Of a stretch of DNA of 42,989 bases, positions 18,791 to 28,222 are shown piece by piece. Made by a program: the position numbers and the translations under genes. Origin of the DNA: Ancylobacter amanitiformis. Lineage in GTDB: Bacteria > Pseudomonadota > Alphaproteobacteria > Rhizobiales > Xanthobacteraceae. The stretch covers positions 1 to 42,989 of the forward strand of contig NZ_JAUSVR010000025.1 in the NCBI RefSeq assembly GCF_030814815.1. Reading direction: 5' to 3'. Positions within the stretch are counted from its first letter, which is position 1. Every line of letters starts with the position of its first letter. The notes beneath the pieces were generated by a model, which ran no database searches, was not told where the DNA came from, and saw only the letters and a list, made by a program, of their open reading frames with translations.

Positions 18791-18980
18791 TGGCTTTCGT
18801 TACCCCTCACCTCAAAAACCTCAATCAATCCCTCATAGCAGACTGACGCGGCGTTAAAAGAAGCCGGCGAAGGGGCAAACGAGCGCATGTCCGGCGTTGC
18901 GGCGCCGGAGGGGCGTCCCTATTATGCGCGCCTTTCGCGCGCCGGGCCTTTCGCCCAAAAGACGCCTAACGAGAAGATCG

Positions 18981-20870
18981 ATGCTGCAGACGCTGCGCAA
19001 GAGCGCTTCCGGAATTATCGCCAAAATCCTCATGGGCCTGCTGATCATCAGCTTCGGCATCTGGGGCATCGCCGACGTGTTCCGTGGCTTCGGCAGCCAG
19101 ACGCTCGCGACCATCGGCTCGACCGAGATCACGGTTCCGGAGTTCCAGCAGCTCTACCAGGAGCGGCTCCAACAGATCAGCCAGCAGATCAAGCGCGCCA
19201 TCACGCCGGACCAGGCGCGCGCCTTCGGGCTTCCCGAGCAGGTGCTGAACGAGCGCCTCGGCGAGGCGGCGCTGGATGACGAGGCGAAGACGCTCGGCCT
19301 CGCGCTCTCCGATGAGGAGATCGCCCGCCGCGTGCAGGCCAATCCGGCCTTCTTCGGGCCCTCGGGCAGCTTCGATCCCGCCTATTTCGCCATGCTGCTG
19401 CGGCAGAACGGCTTTACCGAAGCGCGCTTCGTCGATGCCGAGCGGCGACTTGCCCAGCGCCAGCAGCTCATCCAGTCGCTCGGCGGCGCCATCGCCGTGC
19501 CGGCGGTACTGAAGGATGCCATCGGCCGCTATGGCAGCGAGATGCGTTCCGTCAATTACGCGCTGCTGACGGCCGCCGCGGTGACGTTGCCCGCCGAGCC
19601 GACCGATGACGAACTGCGAACGTTCTTCGACGCCCGCAAGGTCGCCTTCCGCGCGCCGGAATTCCGCAAGGTGGCGGTGCTGGCGCTCACGCCGCAGGCG
19701 CTCTCCTCCGCCGAGCCGGTCACCGACGCCGAGGTGAAGGCGGCCTATGACGCCAATCTTTCCAGCTACGGCACGCCCGAGCGGCGCGTGGTGCAGCAGA
19801 TCGTGTTCCCCAATGCCGAGGAGGCCAAGGCCGCGGCGGACCGCATCGCCGCCGGCACGCCGTTTGCCGACATCGTCGCGGAACGCAAGCTGGAGCCGAA
19901 GGATGTCGAGCTTGGCGACGTGACGCGCGGCGACCTGTTCGACAAGGCGGTGGCGGACGCCGCCTTCGCCCTGCCGGCGGACGGCACCAGCGGCGTGATC
20001 GAGGGCCGCTTCGGCCCGCTCCTCGTGCATGTCGGCACCATCACTCCGGGCACGACCAAGCCGCTGGAGGAAGTGGCACCCGCCATCACCCAGCAGTTGC
20101 GGCTCGATGCGGCACGCCGGGAACTGCAGCAGAAGTACGATCAGATCGAGGATGAGCGGGCGGGCGGCGCCAGGCTTTCCGAGGTCGCCGCCAAATTCGG
20201 CCTGACCTTGCAGAGCCTGGACACCGACGCCCAGGGCCAGACCCCGGACGGCGCCACCATCGCCGACATGCCTGCCCGCGCCGAGGTTCTCCGCGGCGCC
20301 TTCGCCGCCGAGGTCGGGGCGGAGAACGATCCCGTCCAGCTGCCCGAGAATGGCGGCTATGTCTGGTACGAGGTCGAGGGCGTGACCCAGCCGCGCGACC
20401 GCACCTTCGAGGAGGCGCGGGCCCGGGTGCTCGACCGCTGGAAGCAGGACAAGACCGCCGAGGCGCTCGACCAGCGCGTCGAGGACATCAAGGCCAAGGT
20501 CGCGGCCGGCGAAGCCTTCGACAAGGCGGTGAGCGATGCCGGCCTCGAACTGCGTGCCGCCAACGGCCTGACTCGCGCCAAGGCCGCCGACGGCGTGCCG
20601 CAGGAAATCCTCGACCAGGTGTTCGCCACCGCGCAGGGCAGCGTGGGCAGTGCGCTCGCGGAGGGTGGAGACAGCCGTATCCTGTTCCATGTCCTCAGCA
20701 GCTCGGTTCCCGCCAACGCCCCGCCGAATGATCGCCTGCTCGCCGATCTCAAGCAGAACATGCAGAACGACCTGCTGACCGAATATCTGGTCGCGCTGCA
20801 GGATCAGCTGGGCACCCGCATCAACCGCGCCGCCGTCGACCAGATCGTCGGCTCGGACCGGGTGAACTGA
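18981..20870 (+). CDS. ppiD: PpiD/SurA-type periplasmic peptidyl-prolyl isomerase
   Basis: 629 residues. A short cytoplasmic start is followed by one membrane anchor (IIAKILMGLLIISFGIWGIAD, about 11-31). The SurA-like chaperone N-domain runs to about 220. A parvulin-type PPIase region (about 265-380; ERRVVQQIVF...FADIVAERKLEPKDVELGDVTRGDLFDKAVADAAFAL) and a long C-terminal region follow. PpiD is a membrane-anchored chaperone near the Sec translocon that handles newly exported proteins. ATG 18981 with GAGAAG upstream is preferred over 18897, which adds a basic stretch unlike the family. The trpE start lies 12 bases after its stop. Confidence 0.9.
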   Translation: MLQTLRKSASGIIAKILMGLLIISFGIWGIADVFRGFGSQTLATIGSTEITVPEFQQLYQERLQQISQQIKRAITPDQARAFGLPEQVLNERLGEAALDDEAKTLGLALSDEEIARRVQANPAFFGPSGSFDPAYFAMLLRQNGFTEARFVDAERRLAQRQQLIQSLGGAIAVPAVLKDAIGRYGSEMRSVNYALLTAAAVTLPAEPTDDELRTFFDARKVAFRAPEFRKVAVLALTPQALSSAEPVTDAEVKAAYDANLSSYGTPERRVVQQIVFPNAEEAKAAADRIAAGTPFADIVAERKLEPKDVELGDVTRGDLFDKAVADAAFALPADGTSGVIEGRFGPLLVHVGTITPGTTKPLEEVAPAITQQLRLDAARRELQQKYDQIEDERAGGARLSEVAAKFGLTLQSLDTDAQGQTPDGATIADMPARAEVLRGAFAAEVGAENDPVQLPENGGYVWYEVEGVTQPRDRTFEEARARVLDRWKQDKTAEALDQRVEDIKAKVAAGEAFDKAVSDAGLELRAANGLTRAKAADGVPQEILDQVFATAQGSVGSALAEGGDSRILFHVLSSSVPANAPPNDRLLADLKQNMQNDLLTEYLVALQDQLGTRINRAAVDQIVGSDRVN

Positions 20871-20882
20871 CAGAGCCGCGCC

Positions 20883-22397
20883 ATGAGCCTGACGCCCGAT
20901 CTCGCGGAATTTTCCGCCGCCTATGCGCGCGGCGACGCCCAGGTGGTGACAACCACTCTCGTCGCCGACCTCGAAACCCCCGTCTCGGCCTTCCTCAAGA
21001 TCGCCGGCGAACGGGCCAACAGCTTCCTGCTCGAATCGGTCGAGGGCGGCGCCACGCGGGGCCGCTATTCGATCATCGGCATCGATCCCGACATCATCTG
21101 GCGTTGCCGGGGCGAGACGGCCGAGATCAACCGGCAGGCGGCGAGCGATCCCGCGCGCTTCGAGCCCTGTCCGGACAGGCCGCTCGTCTCGCTGCGCAAG
21201 CTGGTGGGCGAATCGCGCATCCACCTGCCCGAGGGCGCCCCGCCCATGGCGGCCGGCGTGTTCGGCTATCTCGGCTATGACATGGTGCGGCAGATGGAAC
21301 GCCTGCCCGACGCCAAGCCCGATATTTTCGGCGTGCCCGATGCCATCTTCATCCGCCCGACGGTGATGGTGGTGTTCGACACGGTGCGCGATGAGGTCAC
21401 GGTCGTCAGCCCGGTGCGTCCTGTCGCCGGCCTGTCGGCCAGCGCCGCCTATGAGGGCGCGCGCGAGCGGCTGGACAGGATCGTCGCCGCGTTTGAGGCC
21501 GCCCTGCCCGCGCAGGCGGCGGAGGACGCGCTGCACCTGCCGGTCGAGCCGGTCTCCAACACCGCGCCGGAAACCTATCTCGCCATGGTGGAGCGCGCGA
21601 AGGAATATATCCGCGCCGGCGACATCTTCCAGGTGGTGCTGTCGCAGCGCTTCGACGCGCCATTCACCCTGCCGCCGTTCTCGCTCTACCGCGCGCTGCG
21701 CCGCATCAACCCGGCGCCGTTCCTCGTCTATTTCAATTTCGGCGGCTTCTCGCTGGTCTGCTCCTCGCCGGAAATCCTGGTGCGGCTGCGGGCCAACACC
21801 GTGACCATCCGCCCGATTGCCGGCACGCGCCGGCGCGGGGCCACGCCGCATGAGGACAAGGCGCTGGAGGACGAACTGCTGGCCGACCCCAAGGAGCGCG
21901 CCGAGCATCTCATGCTGCTGGACCTCGGCCGCAACGATGTCGGCCGCGTCGCGAAGATCGGCTCGGTGCATGTCACCGACAGCTTCTTCATCGAGCGCTA
22001 CAGTCAGGTGATGCACATCGTCTCCAATGTCGAGGGCGACCTCGACCCGAAGCACGACGCGCTGGACGCGCTCGCCGCCGGCTTTCCGGCCGGCACCGTC
22101 TCGGGCGCGCCGAAGGTGCGCGCGATGGAGATCATCGACGAACTGGAGCGCGACAAGCGCGGCATCTATGCCGGCGCCATCGGCTATTTCGGCGCAGATG
22201 GCGAGATGGACACCTGCATCGTGCTGCGCACCGCCGTGGTGAAGGACGGCCAGATGCACGTGCAGGCGGGCGCCGGCATCGTCTACGATTCCGATCCGTC
22301 CAGCGAATTGCAGGAATGCGTGAACAAGGCGAAGGCCCTGTTCCGCGCCGGCGAGGAGGCGGTGCGCTTCGCCGCCCGCACGGGACGGGGGCAGTGA
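20883..22397 (+). CDS. trpE: anthranilate synthase component I
   Basis: 504 residues. The N-terminal half carries the tryptophan feedback site NSFLLESVEGG (about 45-55, the LLES motif). The chorismate-binding domain (about 230-495) has PAPFLVYFNFGGF, SPEILVRL, RPIAGTRRRG, EHLMLLDLGRNDVGR and VSGAPKVRAMEI. It uses ammonia from TrpG to convert chorismate to anthranilate. It is a separate gene rather than the fused TrpEG of Rhizobium and Sinorhizobium. The start is 12 bases after ppiD, leaving no room for the trpL attenuator known for rhizobial trpE(G); control may be mainly by enzyme feedback. Confidence 0.97.
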   Translation: MSLTPDLAEFSAAYARGDAQVVTTTLVADLETPVSAFLKIAGERANSFLLESVEGGATRGRYSIIGIDPDIIWRCRGETAEINRQAASDPARFEPCPDRPLVSLRKLVGESRIHLPEGAPPMAAGVFGYLGYDMVRQMERLPDAKPDIFGVPDAIFIRPTVMVVFDTVRDEVTVVSPVRPVAGLSASAAYEGARERLDRIVAAFEAALPAQAAEDALHLPVEPVSNTAPETYLAMVERAKEYIRAGDIFQVVLSQRFDAPFTLPPFSLYRALRRINPAPFLVYFNFGGFSLVCSSPEILVRLRANTVTIRPIAGTRRRGATPHEDKALEDELLADPKERAEHLMLLDLGRNDVGRVAKIGSVHVTDSFFIERYSQVMHIVSNVEGDLDPKHDALDALAAGFPAGTVSGAPKVRAMEIIDELERDKRGIYAGAIGYFGADGEMDTCIVLRTAVVKDGQMHVQAGAGIVYDSDPSSELQECVNKAKALFRAGEEAVRFAARTGRGQ

Positions 22398-22435
22398 CAA
22401 GGATGAGGAAACACGCGCGCCTTGAGCGATGGTGA

Positions 22436-22461
22436 GGCCGGCGGAGTTCGAAACGCCGGCC
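22436..22461 (+). promoter_or_regulatory. hairpin between trpE and trpG
   Basis: GGCCGGCG and CGCCGGCC form a perfect 8-bp stem around GAGTTCGAAA, in the 138-base trpE-trpG gap. There is no T-run. It is followed by CCTAGAGCTTTTGAGCCGGAATGAAACCGGC, which resembles the CTAGAGC-type intergenic repeats common in Hyphomicrobiales. Function unknown. Confidence 0.35.
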
Positions 22462-22535
22462 GGCGCGGCTTGACCCCGCGCCACGTCACCCCCTAGAGCT
22501 TTTGAGCCGGAATGAAACCGGCGGAAAGACGCGCG

Positions 22536-23144
22536 ATGATCCTTCTCGTCGACAATTACGACAGCTTCACCTGGAACCTCGTCCACTATATCGGCGGGCT
22601 CGGCGCCGAGGTGGAGGTGCGCCGCAACGACACGCTCACCGTCGAGGAAGCGCTGGCGATGAAGCCCGAAGCCATTGTCATCTCGCCGGGCCCCGCCACC
22701 CCGAACGAGGCGGGAATCTGCCTCGACCTGATCGCCCGCGCCGCCGATGAAGGGGTGCCGGTATTCGGCGTGTGCCTCGGCCATCAGGCCATCGGCCAGG
22801 TGTTCGGCGGCGAGGTGGTGCGCGCGCCGGTGCCGATCCACGGCAAGCTTTCCGAGGTGAAGCACAAGGGCGAGAGCGTGTTCCGCGGCATTAACCGGCC
22901 GATCCAGGCGACGCGCTATCATTCGCTGATCGTGAAGCGCGAGACGCTTCCCCCCTCGCTCGCCATCACCGCCGAGACCGATGACGGTCTGATCATGGGC
23001 CTGTCACATAAGGAACTGCCGGTGCACGGGGTGCAGTTTCACCCCGAAAGCATCGCCTCCGAGCATGGGCAGACGATCCTCAAGAACTTCCTCGACCTGG
23101 CGCGCGCCTGGAACGAGGGGCCGCGCCGCGCACGCGCGGCGTAG
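22536..23144 (+). CDS. trpG: anthranilate synthase component II (glutamine amidotransferase)
   Basis: 202 residues of the class I glutamine amidotransferase family. The start [15 protein letters not shown] is the standard TrpG/PabA opening, the nucleophilic cysteine is in [11 protein letters not shown], and the histidine-glutamate pair is in [11 protein letters not shown]. It supplies ammonia to TrpE and may also serve PabB. The start at 22536, with GGAAAGA before it, is preferred over 22512 (eight extra residues MKPAERRA). It is followed by trpD after 48 bases. Confidence 0.95.
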   Translation: MILLVDNYDSFTWNLVHYIGGLGAEVEVRRNDTLTVEEALAMKPEAIVISPGPATPNEAGICLDLIARAADEGVPVFGVCLGHQAIGQVFGGEVVRAPVPIHGKLSEVKHKGESVFRGINRPIQATRYHSLIVKRETLPPSLAITAETDDGLIMGLSHKELPVHGVQFHPESIASEHGQTILKNFLDLARAWNEGPRRARAA

Positions 23145-23192
23145 CGCGCCGGATCGTCACGAAAACACGCGGGCAACGGGGAAGCCGGGAAC

Positions 23193-24218
23193 ATGCAGAA
23201 CCTGAAAGCCGTCATCGGCAAGATCGCCACCGGGGCCACGCTCTCCCGGGCCGAAGCGGCCTTCGCCTTCGATGTCATGATGTCCGGCGAAGCCACGCCC
23301 TCGCAGATCGGCGCCATCCTCATGGGCCTGCGCGTGCGTGGCGAGGATGTGGAAGAGATTGCCGGCGCGGTCTCGACCATGCGCGCCAAGATGCTGAAGG
23401 TCGTGGCCCCGGCGGAGGCGGTCGATGTGGTGGGCACGGGCGGCGACGCCTCGGGCTCCTACAATATCTCGACCTGCGCCTCCTTCATCGTCGCCGGCGC
23501 CGGCGTGCCAGTGGCCAAGCACGGCAATCGCGCGCTGTCCTCCAAGTCCGGCGCGGCCGACGTGCTCACCGCGCTGGGCGTGAAGATCGACCTCACCCCG
23601 GCGCAGATCGCCCGCTGCATCGAGGAAGCCGGCATCGGCTTCATGTTCGCGCCCGCCCACCATCCCGCGATGAAGCATGTCGGGCCGACACGGGTGGAAA
23701 TGGGCACGCGCACCATCTTCAATCTGATCGGCCCGCTGTCCAACCCGGCCGGCGTCCGGCGGCAGATGGTCGGCGTGTTCGCCCGCGGCTGGGTGCAGCC
23801 GATCGCGCAGGTGCTGAACACGCTGGGCTCCACCCGCGCCTGGGTGGTGCACGGTTCGGATGGGCTCGACGAGATCACCACCACCGGGCCGACCTATGTG
23901 GCCGAGTTGAAGGACGGGGCAATCCGCACCTTCGAGATCGCGCCGGAGGAATTCGGCCTCGCCCGTGCCAATCCCGACGACCTCAAGGGCGGCGACGGCG
24001 TGGTGAATGCCGGCGCGCTGCGCGCCGTGCTGGCCGGCCAGCCCAGCGCCTATGCCGATGTCGCGGCGATCAACGCGGCCGCCGCGCTGATCGTGGCCGG
24101 CCGCGCCGAGACCCTTGGCGAGGGGCTGGAGATCGCCCGCACGAGCCTTGCCAACGGAAACGCCGAAGCCGCGCTCGACCGGCTGGTGGCGGTTTCCGCC
24201 GCCGTGATGGCGGATTGA
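23193..24218 (+). CDS. trpD: anthranilate phosphoribosyltransferase
   Basis: 341 residues. The phosphoribosyl pyrophosphate-binding loop [14 protein letters not shown] and the [15 protein letters not shown] motif are intact, as are the [27 protein letters not shown] and [13 protein letters not shown] segments. It transfers a phosphoribosyl group to anthranilate, step two of tryptophan synthesis. The length is normal. The start is the first ATG after a 48-base gap from trpG, and trpC follows 11 bases after its stop. Confidence 0.97.
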   Translation: MQNLKAVIGKIATGATLSRAEAAFAFDVMMSGEATPSQIGAILMGLRVRGEDVEEIAGAVSTMRAKMLKVVAPAEAVDVVGTGGDASGSYNISTCASFIVAGAGVPVAKHGNRALSSKSGAADVLTALGVKIDLTPAQIARCIEEAGIGFMFAPAHHPAMKHVGPTRVEMGTRTIFNLIGPLSNPAGVRRQMVGVFARGWVQPIAQVLNTLGSTRAWVVHGSDGLDEITTTGPTYVAELKDGAIRTFEIAPEEFGLARANPDDLKGGDGVVNAGALRAVLAGQPSAYADVAAINAAAALIVAGRAETLGEGLEIARTSLANGNAEAALDRLVAVSAAVMAD

Positions 24219-24229
24219 GGGATACCCGC

Positions 24230-25045
24230 ATGGCCGATATTCTCGAAACCATCGCCGCCTACAAGCGCGAGGAAATCGCCACCGCCAAGCGCGAGCGCCC
24301 GCTCCATGAGGTGCGCGCCGCCGCCGAGGCGCAGCCGCCCGCGCGCGGCTTTCTGCGCGCCATCGAGGCGAAGATCACGGACGGCCACACCGCGCTGATC
24401 GCCGAGATCAAGAAGGCCAGCCCCTCCAAGGGGCTGATCCGCGCCGATTTCGATCCGCCGGCGCTGGCCCGCGCCTATGAGGCGGGCGGCGCCGCCTGCC
24501 TCTCGGTGCTGACCGACACGCCGTCCTTCCAGGGCGCACCGGAATTCCTCACCCGCGCCCGCGCCGCCTGCTCGCTGCCGGCGCTGCGCAAGGATTTCAT
24601 GCACGACACCTACCAGGTATTCGAGGCCCGCGCCTGGGGTGCCGACTGCATCCTCGTCATCATGGCCTCGGTCGACGACACGCTGGCGCGCGACCTCATC
24701 GAGACCGCGCAGGGCCTGGGTATGGACGCGCTGATCGAGGTGCATGACGATGCCGAACTCGATCGGGCGCTCGCGCTGCCGTCGCGGCTGGTGGGCGTCA
24801 ACAACCGCAACCTGCGCAATTTCGAGGTGACGCTCGCCACCTCCGAGCGGCTGGCGCCGCGCATCCCGGCGGACCGCGTCATTGTCGGCGAGAGCGGCAT
24901 CTTCACGCCGGACGACATAGTCCGCCTCGCCCGCGTCAATATCCGCACCATCCTCGTCGGCGAGAGCCTGATGCGACAGGCGGACGTGGCGGAGGCGACG
25001 CGCGCGCTGCTGGCGCCGCCCGCCCGCACCCGGGCGGCCGGCTGA
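24230..25045 (+). CDS. trpC: indole-3-glycerol phosphate synthase
   Basis: 271 residues, a TIM barrel. The N-terminal [14 protein letters not shown] is typical. The catalytic lysine is in [11 protein letters not shown], the general-acid lysine in [12 protein letters not shown], and [12 protein letters not shown] and [10 protein letters not shown] hold phosphate-binding residues. It closes the indole ring of indole-3-glycerol phosphate. It is a single-function protein without the TrpF domain of enterobacteria. ATG 24230 is preferred to 24215 because the conserved N-terminus starts here. moaC starts two bases after the stop. Confidence 0.97.
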   Translation: MADILETIAAYKREEIATAKRERPLHEVRAAAEAQPPARGFLRAIEAKITDGHTALIAEIKKASPSKGLIRADFDPPALARAYEAGGAACLSVLTDTPSFQGAPEFLTRARAACSLPALRKDFMHDTYQVFEARAWGADCILVIMASVDDTLARDLIETAQGLGMDALIEVHDDAELDRALALPSRLVGVNNRNLRNFEVTLATSERLAPRIPADRVIVGESGIFTPDDIVRLARVNIRTILVGESLMRQADVAEATRALLAPPARTRAAG

Positions 25046-25047
25046 CC

Positions 25048-25533
25048 ATGGCGGACGAGCCCCACCTCACCCATCTCGACGCCACCGGCGCGGCGAACAT
25101 GGTGGATGTCGCCGACAAGGCCGTAACCGACCGTGTCGCCATCGCGGAAGGCGCGGTGCGCATGCAGCCCGAGACGCTCGCGCTCATCCTCTCCGGCAAT
25201 GCCAAGAAGGGCGACGTGATCGGCACCGCGCGGCTGGCCGGCATCATGGCCGCCAAGCGCACGCATGAGCTGATCCCGCTCTGCCACGCGCTGCTTCTGT
25301 CCAAGGTCGCCGTGGAGATCGAGGCGGATGACAGCCTCCCCGGCCTCGTGGTGCGCGCCACGGTGCGCACGAGCGGGCAGACCGGCGTCGAGATGGAAGC
25401 GCTCACCGCCGTCTCGGTGGCCTGCCTCACCGTCTACGACATGGCGAAGGCGGTCGATCGCGGCATGCGCATCGACGCCGTGCGGCTCCTCGAGAAGTCC
25501 GGCGGCCGCTCGGGCCACTGGCAGGGCGCCTAG
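25048..25533 (+). CDS. moaC: cyclic pyranopterin monophosphate synthase MoaC
   Basis: 161 residues. [29 protein letters not shown] is the usual start, [13 protein letters not shown] the active-site histidine/cysteine region, and [26 protein letters not shown] the conserved dimer/active-site helix. MoaC converts the MoaA product (3',8-cyclo-GTP) to cyclic pyranopterin monophosphate for molybdenum cofactor. The trpC-moaC-moeA coupling (2- and 13-base gaps) is conserved in Hyphomicrobiales. No molybdenum-cofactor riboswitch is possible in the gap. Confidence 0.97.
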   Translation: MADEPHLTHLDATGAANMVDVADKAVTDRVAIAEGAVRMQPETLALILSGNAKKGDVIGTARLAGIMAAKRTHELIPLCHALLLSKVAVEIEADDSLPGLVVRATVRTSGQTGVEMEALTAVSVACLTVYDMAKAVDRGMRIDAVRLLEKSGGRSGHWQGA

Positions 25534-25546
25534 CAGGGAGGCTTCC

Positions 25547-26788
25547 ATGGCACTGATGCCGGTCGAAGAGGCGCTGGCCCGGCTGCTCGCCACCGCCCAG
25601 CCGCGCGGCGATGCGCCGTGGCCCACCGAGCGCGTGAGCCTATGGCAAGCGGCGGGCCGTGTGCTGGCCGCGCCGGTCATCGCCCGCCGTACCACGCCCG
25701 GCGCCGATGTCTCCGCCATGGACGGCTATGCGCTTCGCGCCGCCGATGCCGCCGAAGTGCCCGCGGCGCTGCGGCTGATCGGCGAATCCGCCGCCGGCCG
25801 TCCCTTTCCCGGGCGCGTCGAGCCCGGCACCACCGTGCGCATCTTCACCGGCGCGGTGCTGCCGGAAGGCGCGGATGCCGTCATCATCCAGGAAGACACA
25901 CGCCGCGAGGGCGACCTCGTCACGATGACCGAGGCCGCGACGGCCGGCCGGCACATCCGCAAAGCGGGCGGCGACTTCGCCACCGGCGAGGTGCTGCTCG
26001 CCACCGGCCGGCGCCTGCGCCCGCGCGATCTCGCGCTTGCCGCCTCGGCCGACGTGGCGGAACTCACGGTGGCCCGGCGTCCGCGCGTCGCGCTGCTGTC
26101 GACCGGTGACGAACTCGTGCGCCCCGGCGCCGGGGCGGAAGCGCATCAGGTGATTCTCTCCAACGTCTATTCGGTCGCCGGCCTCGCCCGCGCCGCGGGT
26201 GCCGAGGTGACGGATCTCGGCATCCTGCCCGACGACCGCGCGGCGACCGAGGCCGGCATTCGCGCCGCCCTCGACGCGGGCTTCGACATCATCGTCACCA
26301 CCGGCGGCGCCTCGGTCGGCGATCATGATCTCGTGGCACCTTCGCTGGTCGCGCAGGGGGTCGATCTGGAAATCCACAAAATCGCGCTGCGCCCCGGCAA
26401 GCCGCTGATGTTCGGCCGGCTCGCCCGTGACGCCGGGGGCACGCGGGTGCTCGGCCTGCCGGGCAACCCGGTTTCCGCCCATGTGTGCGCGCTGGTTTTT
26501 CTGGTGCCGCTGATCCGTGCGCTGCAAGGGCTGGCGGTGCCGGCGGGATTGCCGCTGCAGCCCGCCGTGCTGGGCGCCGACATCCGGTCGAACGACCTGC
26601 GCATGGATTTCCAGCGCGCCGAGATCATCGGTTGGGACAACGGGCTGCCGATCGTGCGGCCGCTGCCCGTGCAGGACAGTTCCATGCTGTCCGTGCTGGC
26701 CCGCGCCGACCTATTGCTGGTACGCCCCCCGCAGGCCCCGGCTGCCCGCGCGGGCGAACCCTGCGCGATTTTCCCGCTGGAGGATTGA
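25547..26788 (+). CDS. moeA: molybdopterin molybdenumtransferase MoeA
   Basis: 413 residues, the normal length. The N-terminal domains I-II hold VSAMDGYALRAADA and RIFTGAVLPEGADAVIIQEDT. The molybdopterin-binding domain III (about 185-330) has LLSTGDELVRPG and DIIVTTGGASVGDHDLV. LGLPGNPVSAHVCALVFLVPLI links to C-terminal domain IV. It inserts molybdate into adenylylated molybdopterin. The start at 25547 has a strong CAGGGAGG upstream and rejects a longer frame that overlaps moaC. It is the last gene of the ppiD-trp-moa run. Confidence 0.97.
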   Translation: MALMPVEEALARLLATAQPRGDAPWPTERVSLWQAAGRVLAAPVIARRTTPGADVSAMDGYALRAADAAEVPAALRLIGESAAGRPFPGRVEPGTTVRIFTGAVLPEGADAVIIQEDTRREGDLVTMTEAATAGRHIRKAGGDFATGEVLLATGRRLRPRDLALAASADVAELTVARRPRVALLSTGDELVRPGAGAEAHQVILSNVYSVAGLARAAGAEVTDLGILPDDRAATEAGIRAALDAGFDIIVTTGGASVGDHDLVAPSLVAQGVDLEIHKIALRPGKPLMFGRLARDAGGTRVLGLPGNPVSAHVCALVFLVPLIRALQGLAVPAGLPLQPAVLGADIRSNDLRMDFQRAEIIGWDNGLPIVRPLPVQDSSMLSVLARADLLLVRPPQAPAARAGEPCAIFPLED

Positions 26789-26812
26789 CCGCGCGCCGCT
26801 CTGGCTGTGTGC

Positions 26813-26861
26813 TAGAGCCGGTATCGACGAGGTTGAACCAAGCTGATCGAATTTGGCTCTA
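26813..26861. repeat. extragenic palindromic element (TAGAGCC...GGCTCTA)
   Basis: The 7-base arms TAGAGCC (26813-26819) and GGCTCTA (26855-26861) flank 35 bases that contain further partial symmetry around GGTTGAACC. It lies between moeA and the AtzH-like gene. Similar CTAGAGC-bounded extragenic repeats are common in Hyphomicrobiales genomes. It could also act as a hairpin ending the moeA transcript. Confidence 0.5.
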
Positions 26862-26948
26862 AACGATTGATGGGGAACGCGTGATCCGGTCGCGATTGGC
26901 ACGCGGTCCGAGCGGCGCGCGTTCTGGCGCACCAACAGGGAACCGCCG

Positions 26949-27338
26949 ATGGATATCAACCTTCCCGATGTACTGGCCGAGGTCGAGGCGGCCTTTGCGC
27001 GCTATGAGCACGCGCTGATCGGCAATGACGTCGCCGCTCTCGATGCACTGTTCTGGGACCACCCGACCACCATCCGCTATGGCGGCGCCGAGAATCTCTA
27101 TGGCATCGAGGCCATCCGCGCCTTCCGCGCCGCTCGCTCGGCCGTGGGACTGGAGCGCACGCTGGACGGCACGGTGATCACCACCTATGGGCGGGACATG
27201 GCGGTGGCCGCGACACTGTTCCGCCGCGCCTCCACGCCCGGCAAGCTGGGCCGCCAGATGCAGACCTGGATGCGCACGCCGCAGGGGTGGAAAGTCGTCG
27301 CCGCCCATGTGAGCCTGATCGACGAACCGGCCGGCTGA
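26949..27338 (+). CDS. AtzH/HpxZ-like protein (DUF3225, SnoaL-like fold)
   Basis: 129 residues of the NTF2/SnoaL-like DUF3225 family (HpxZ of oxalurate catabolism, AtzH of cyanuric acid catabolism). Family features seen here are [28 protein letters not shown] (about 33-60), [23 protein letters not shown] (about 99-121) and the overall length. AtzH has been reported as a small decarboxylating amidohydrolase acting before allophanate hydrolase, and the nearby atzF fits that setting. Whether the substrate here is a cyanuric-acid, oxalurate or pyrimidine breakdown product cannot be told. The ATG 26949 start follows ACAGGGA. A 14-base repeat array separates it from the regulator. Confidence 0.85.
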   Translation: MDINLPDVLAEVEAAFARYEHALIGNDVAALDALFWDHPTTIRYGGAENLYGIEAIRAFRAARSAVGLERTLDGTVITTYGRDMAVAATLFRRASTPGKLGRQMQTWMRTPQGWKVVAAHVSLIDEPAG

Positions 27339-27347
27339 GCCACGCGC

Positions 27348-27429
27348 GCCATCACGTGCCCGCCATCACGTGCCCACCATCACGTGCCCGCCATCGCCCG
27401 CCCGCCATCGCGCGCGCTATCACGTGATA
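27348..27429. repeat. 14-bp repeat array ending in a TATCACGTGATA palindrome
   Basis: Units of 14 bases run GCCATCACGTGCCC (27348), GCCATCACGTGCCC (27362), ACCATCACGTGCCC (27376), GCCATCGCCCGCCC (27390) and GCCATCGCGCGCGC (27404). They end in a perfect 12-base palindrome TATCACGTGATA (27418-27429). Four CACGTG cores therefore sit just upstream of the GntR gene. This could be an operator array for that regulator or simply a minisatellite. Confidence 0.7.
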
Positions 27430-27466
27430 AACCCTGCGCGCCGTGGCAATCTCCTCGCGGCGATTC

Positions 27467-28183
27467 ATGCCAAGCGATAGTCTGCTGCCTATGTCCGTCC
27501 TGCCCATACGGCCCCGGAGTGATGCCCCCTCGCCGCGCGCCCCGCGCGTGACGCGCACCGAGGAACTGCGTCTGCAACTGGCCGACGAGATCACCCGCGG
27601 CCGGCTACCGCCGGGAACCACGCTGGACGAGACGGCACTGGCCGCGCGCTTCGGCGTTTCCCGGACCCCAGTGCGCGAGGCGATCCGCGAACTCACCGCT
27701 TCCGGGCTGGTGGACAGCCGGCCCCATCGCGGCGCCATCGTCGCCCGCCCGTCCGTCGAGCGGCTGCAGAACATGTTCGACGTGATGGCGGAACTGGAGG
27801 CGCTGTGCGCGGGCCTGGCAGGGCTGAACATGACGCCGCAGGAGCGTCGCGCGCTGGAGGACCTGCATGCCGGCATGAGCGAGATGATGCGGCAGGGCGA
27901 TTTTTCCGCCTATCGCGAGGCCAACGAGCAGTTTCACACCTCGATCTATGCCGGCAGCCATAACGACTACCTCATCGAGATCACGGTTGGCACGCGGCGG
28001 CGGCTCTCGCCCTTCCGCCGCGCCCAGTTCCGCGCGCTCGGCCGCCTCGCGCTGTCGCATAGCGAGCATGAGCGGGTCGTCACCGCCATCCTGCGCGGCG
28101 ACCGGGATGGGGCGGCGCTTGCCATGCGCCATCACATCGCCATTGTCCACGACGCTTACGAGCAATACGCCCAGAGCGTTTGA
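27467..28183 (+). CDS. GntR family regulator, FCD (FadR/VanR-type) domain
   Basis: 238 residues from ATG 27467; a GTG at 27443 and an ATG at 27491 are also possible, and none has a good ribosome-binding site. The winged helix-turn-helix (about 25-90) reads GTTLDETALAARFGVSRTPVREAIRELTASGLV. The FCD effector domain (about 95-230) keeps the metal-binding histidines in EQFHTSIYAGS, SHSEHERVV and MRHHIAIVHD. It probably controls the neighbouring AtzH-like gene and the convergent atzF in response to a small organic acid or a urea derivative. The target site may be the CACGTG palindromes just upstream; this is inference. Confidence 0.9.
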   Translation: MPSDSLLPMSVLPIRPRSDAPSPRAPRVTRTEELRLQLADEITRGRLPPGTTLDETALAARFGVSRTPVREAIRELTASGLVDSRPHRGAIVARPSVERLQNMFDVMAELEALCAGLAGLNMTPQERRALEDLHAGMSEMMRQGDFSAYREANEQFHTSIYAGSHNDYLIEITVGTRRRLSPFRRAQFRALGRLALSHSEHERVVTAILRGDRDGAALAMRHHIAIVHDAYEQYAQSV

Positions 28184-28222
28184 TCGCCGGGCGTCGTGCT
28201 CTCTGCCTCGCCGGCGGGCGCC

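Noticed and set aside
18966..22922. Minus-strand open frame of 1318 codons
   Set aside because: It is antisense to ppiD, trpE and trpG, whose family motifs are clear. The long frame is a codon-bias shadow.
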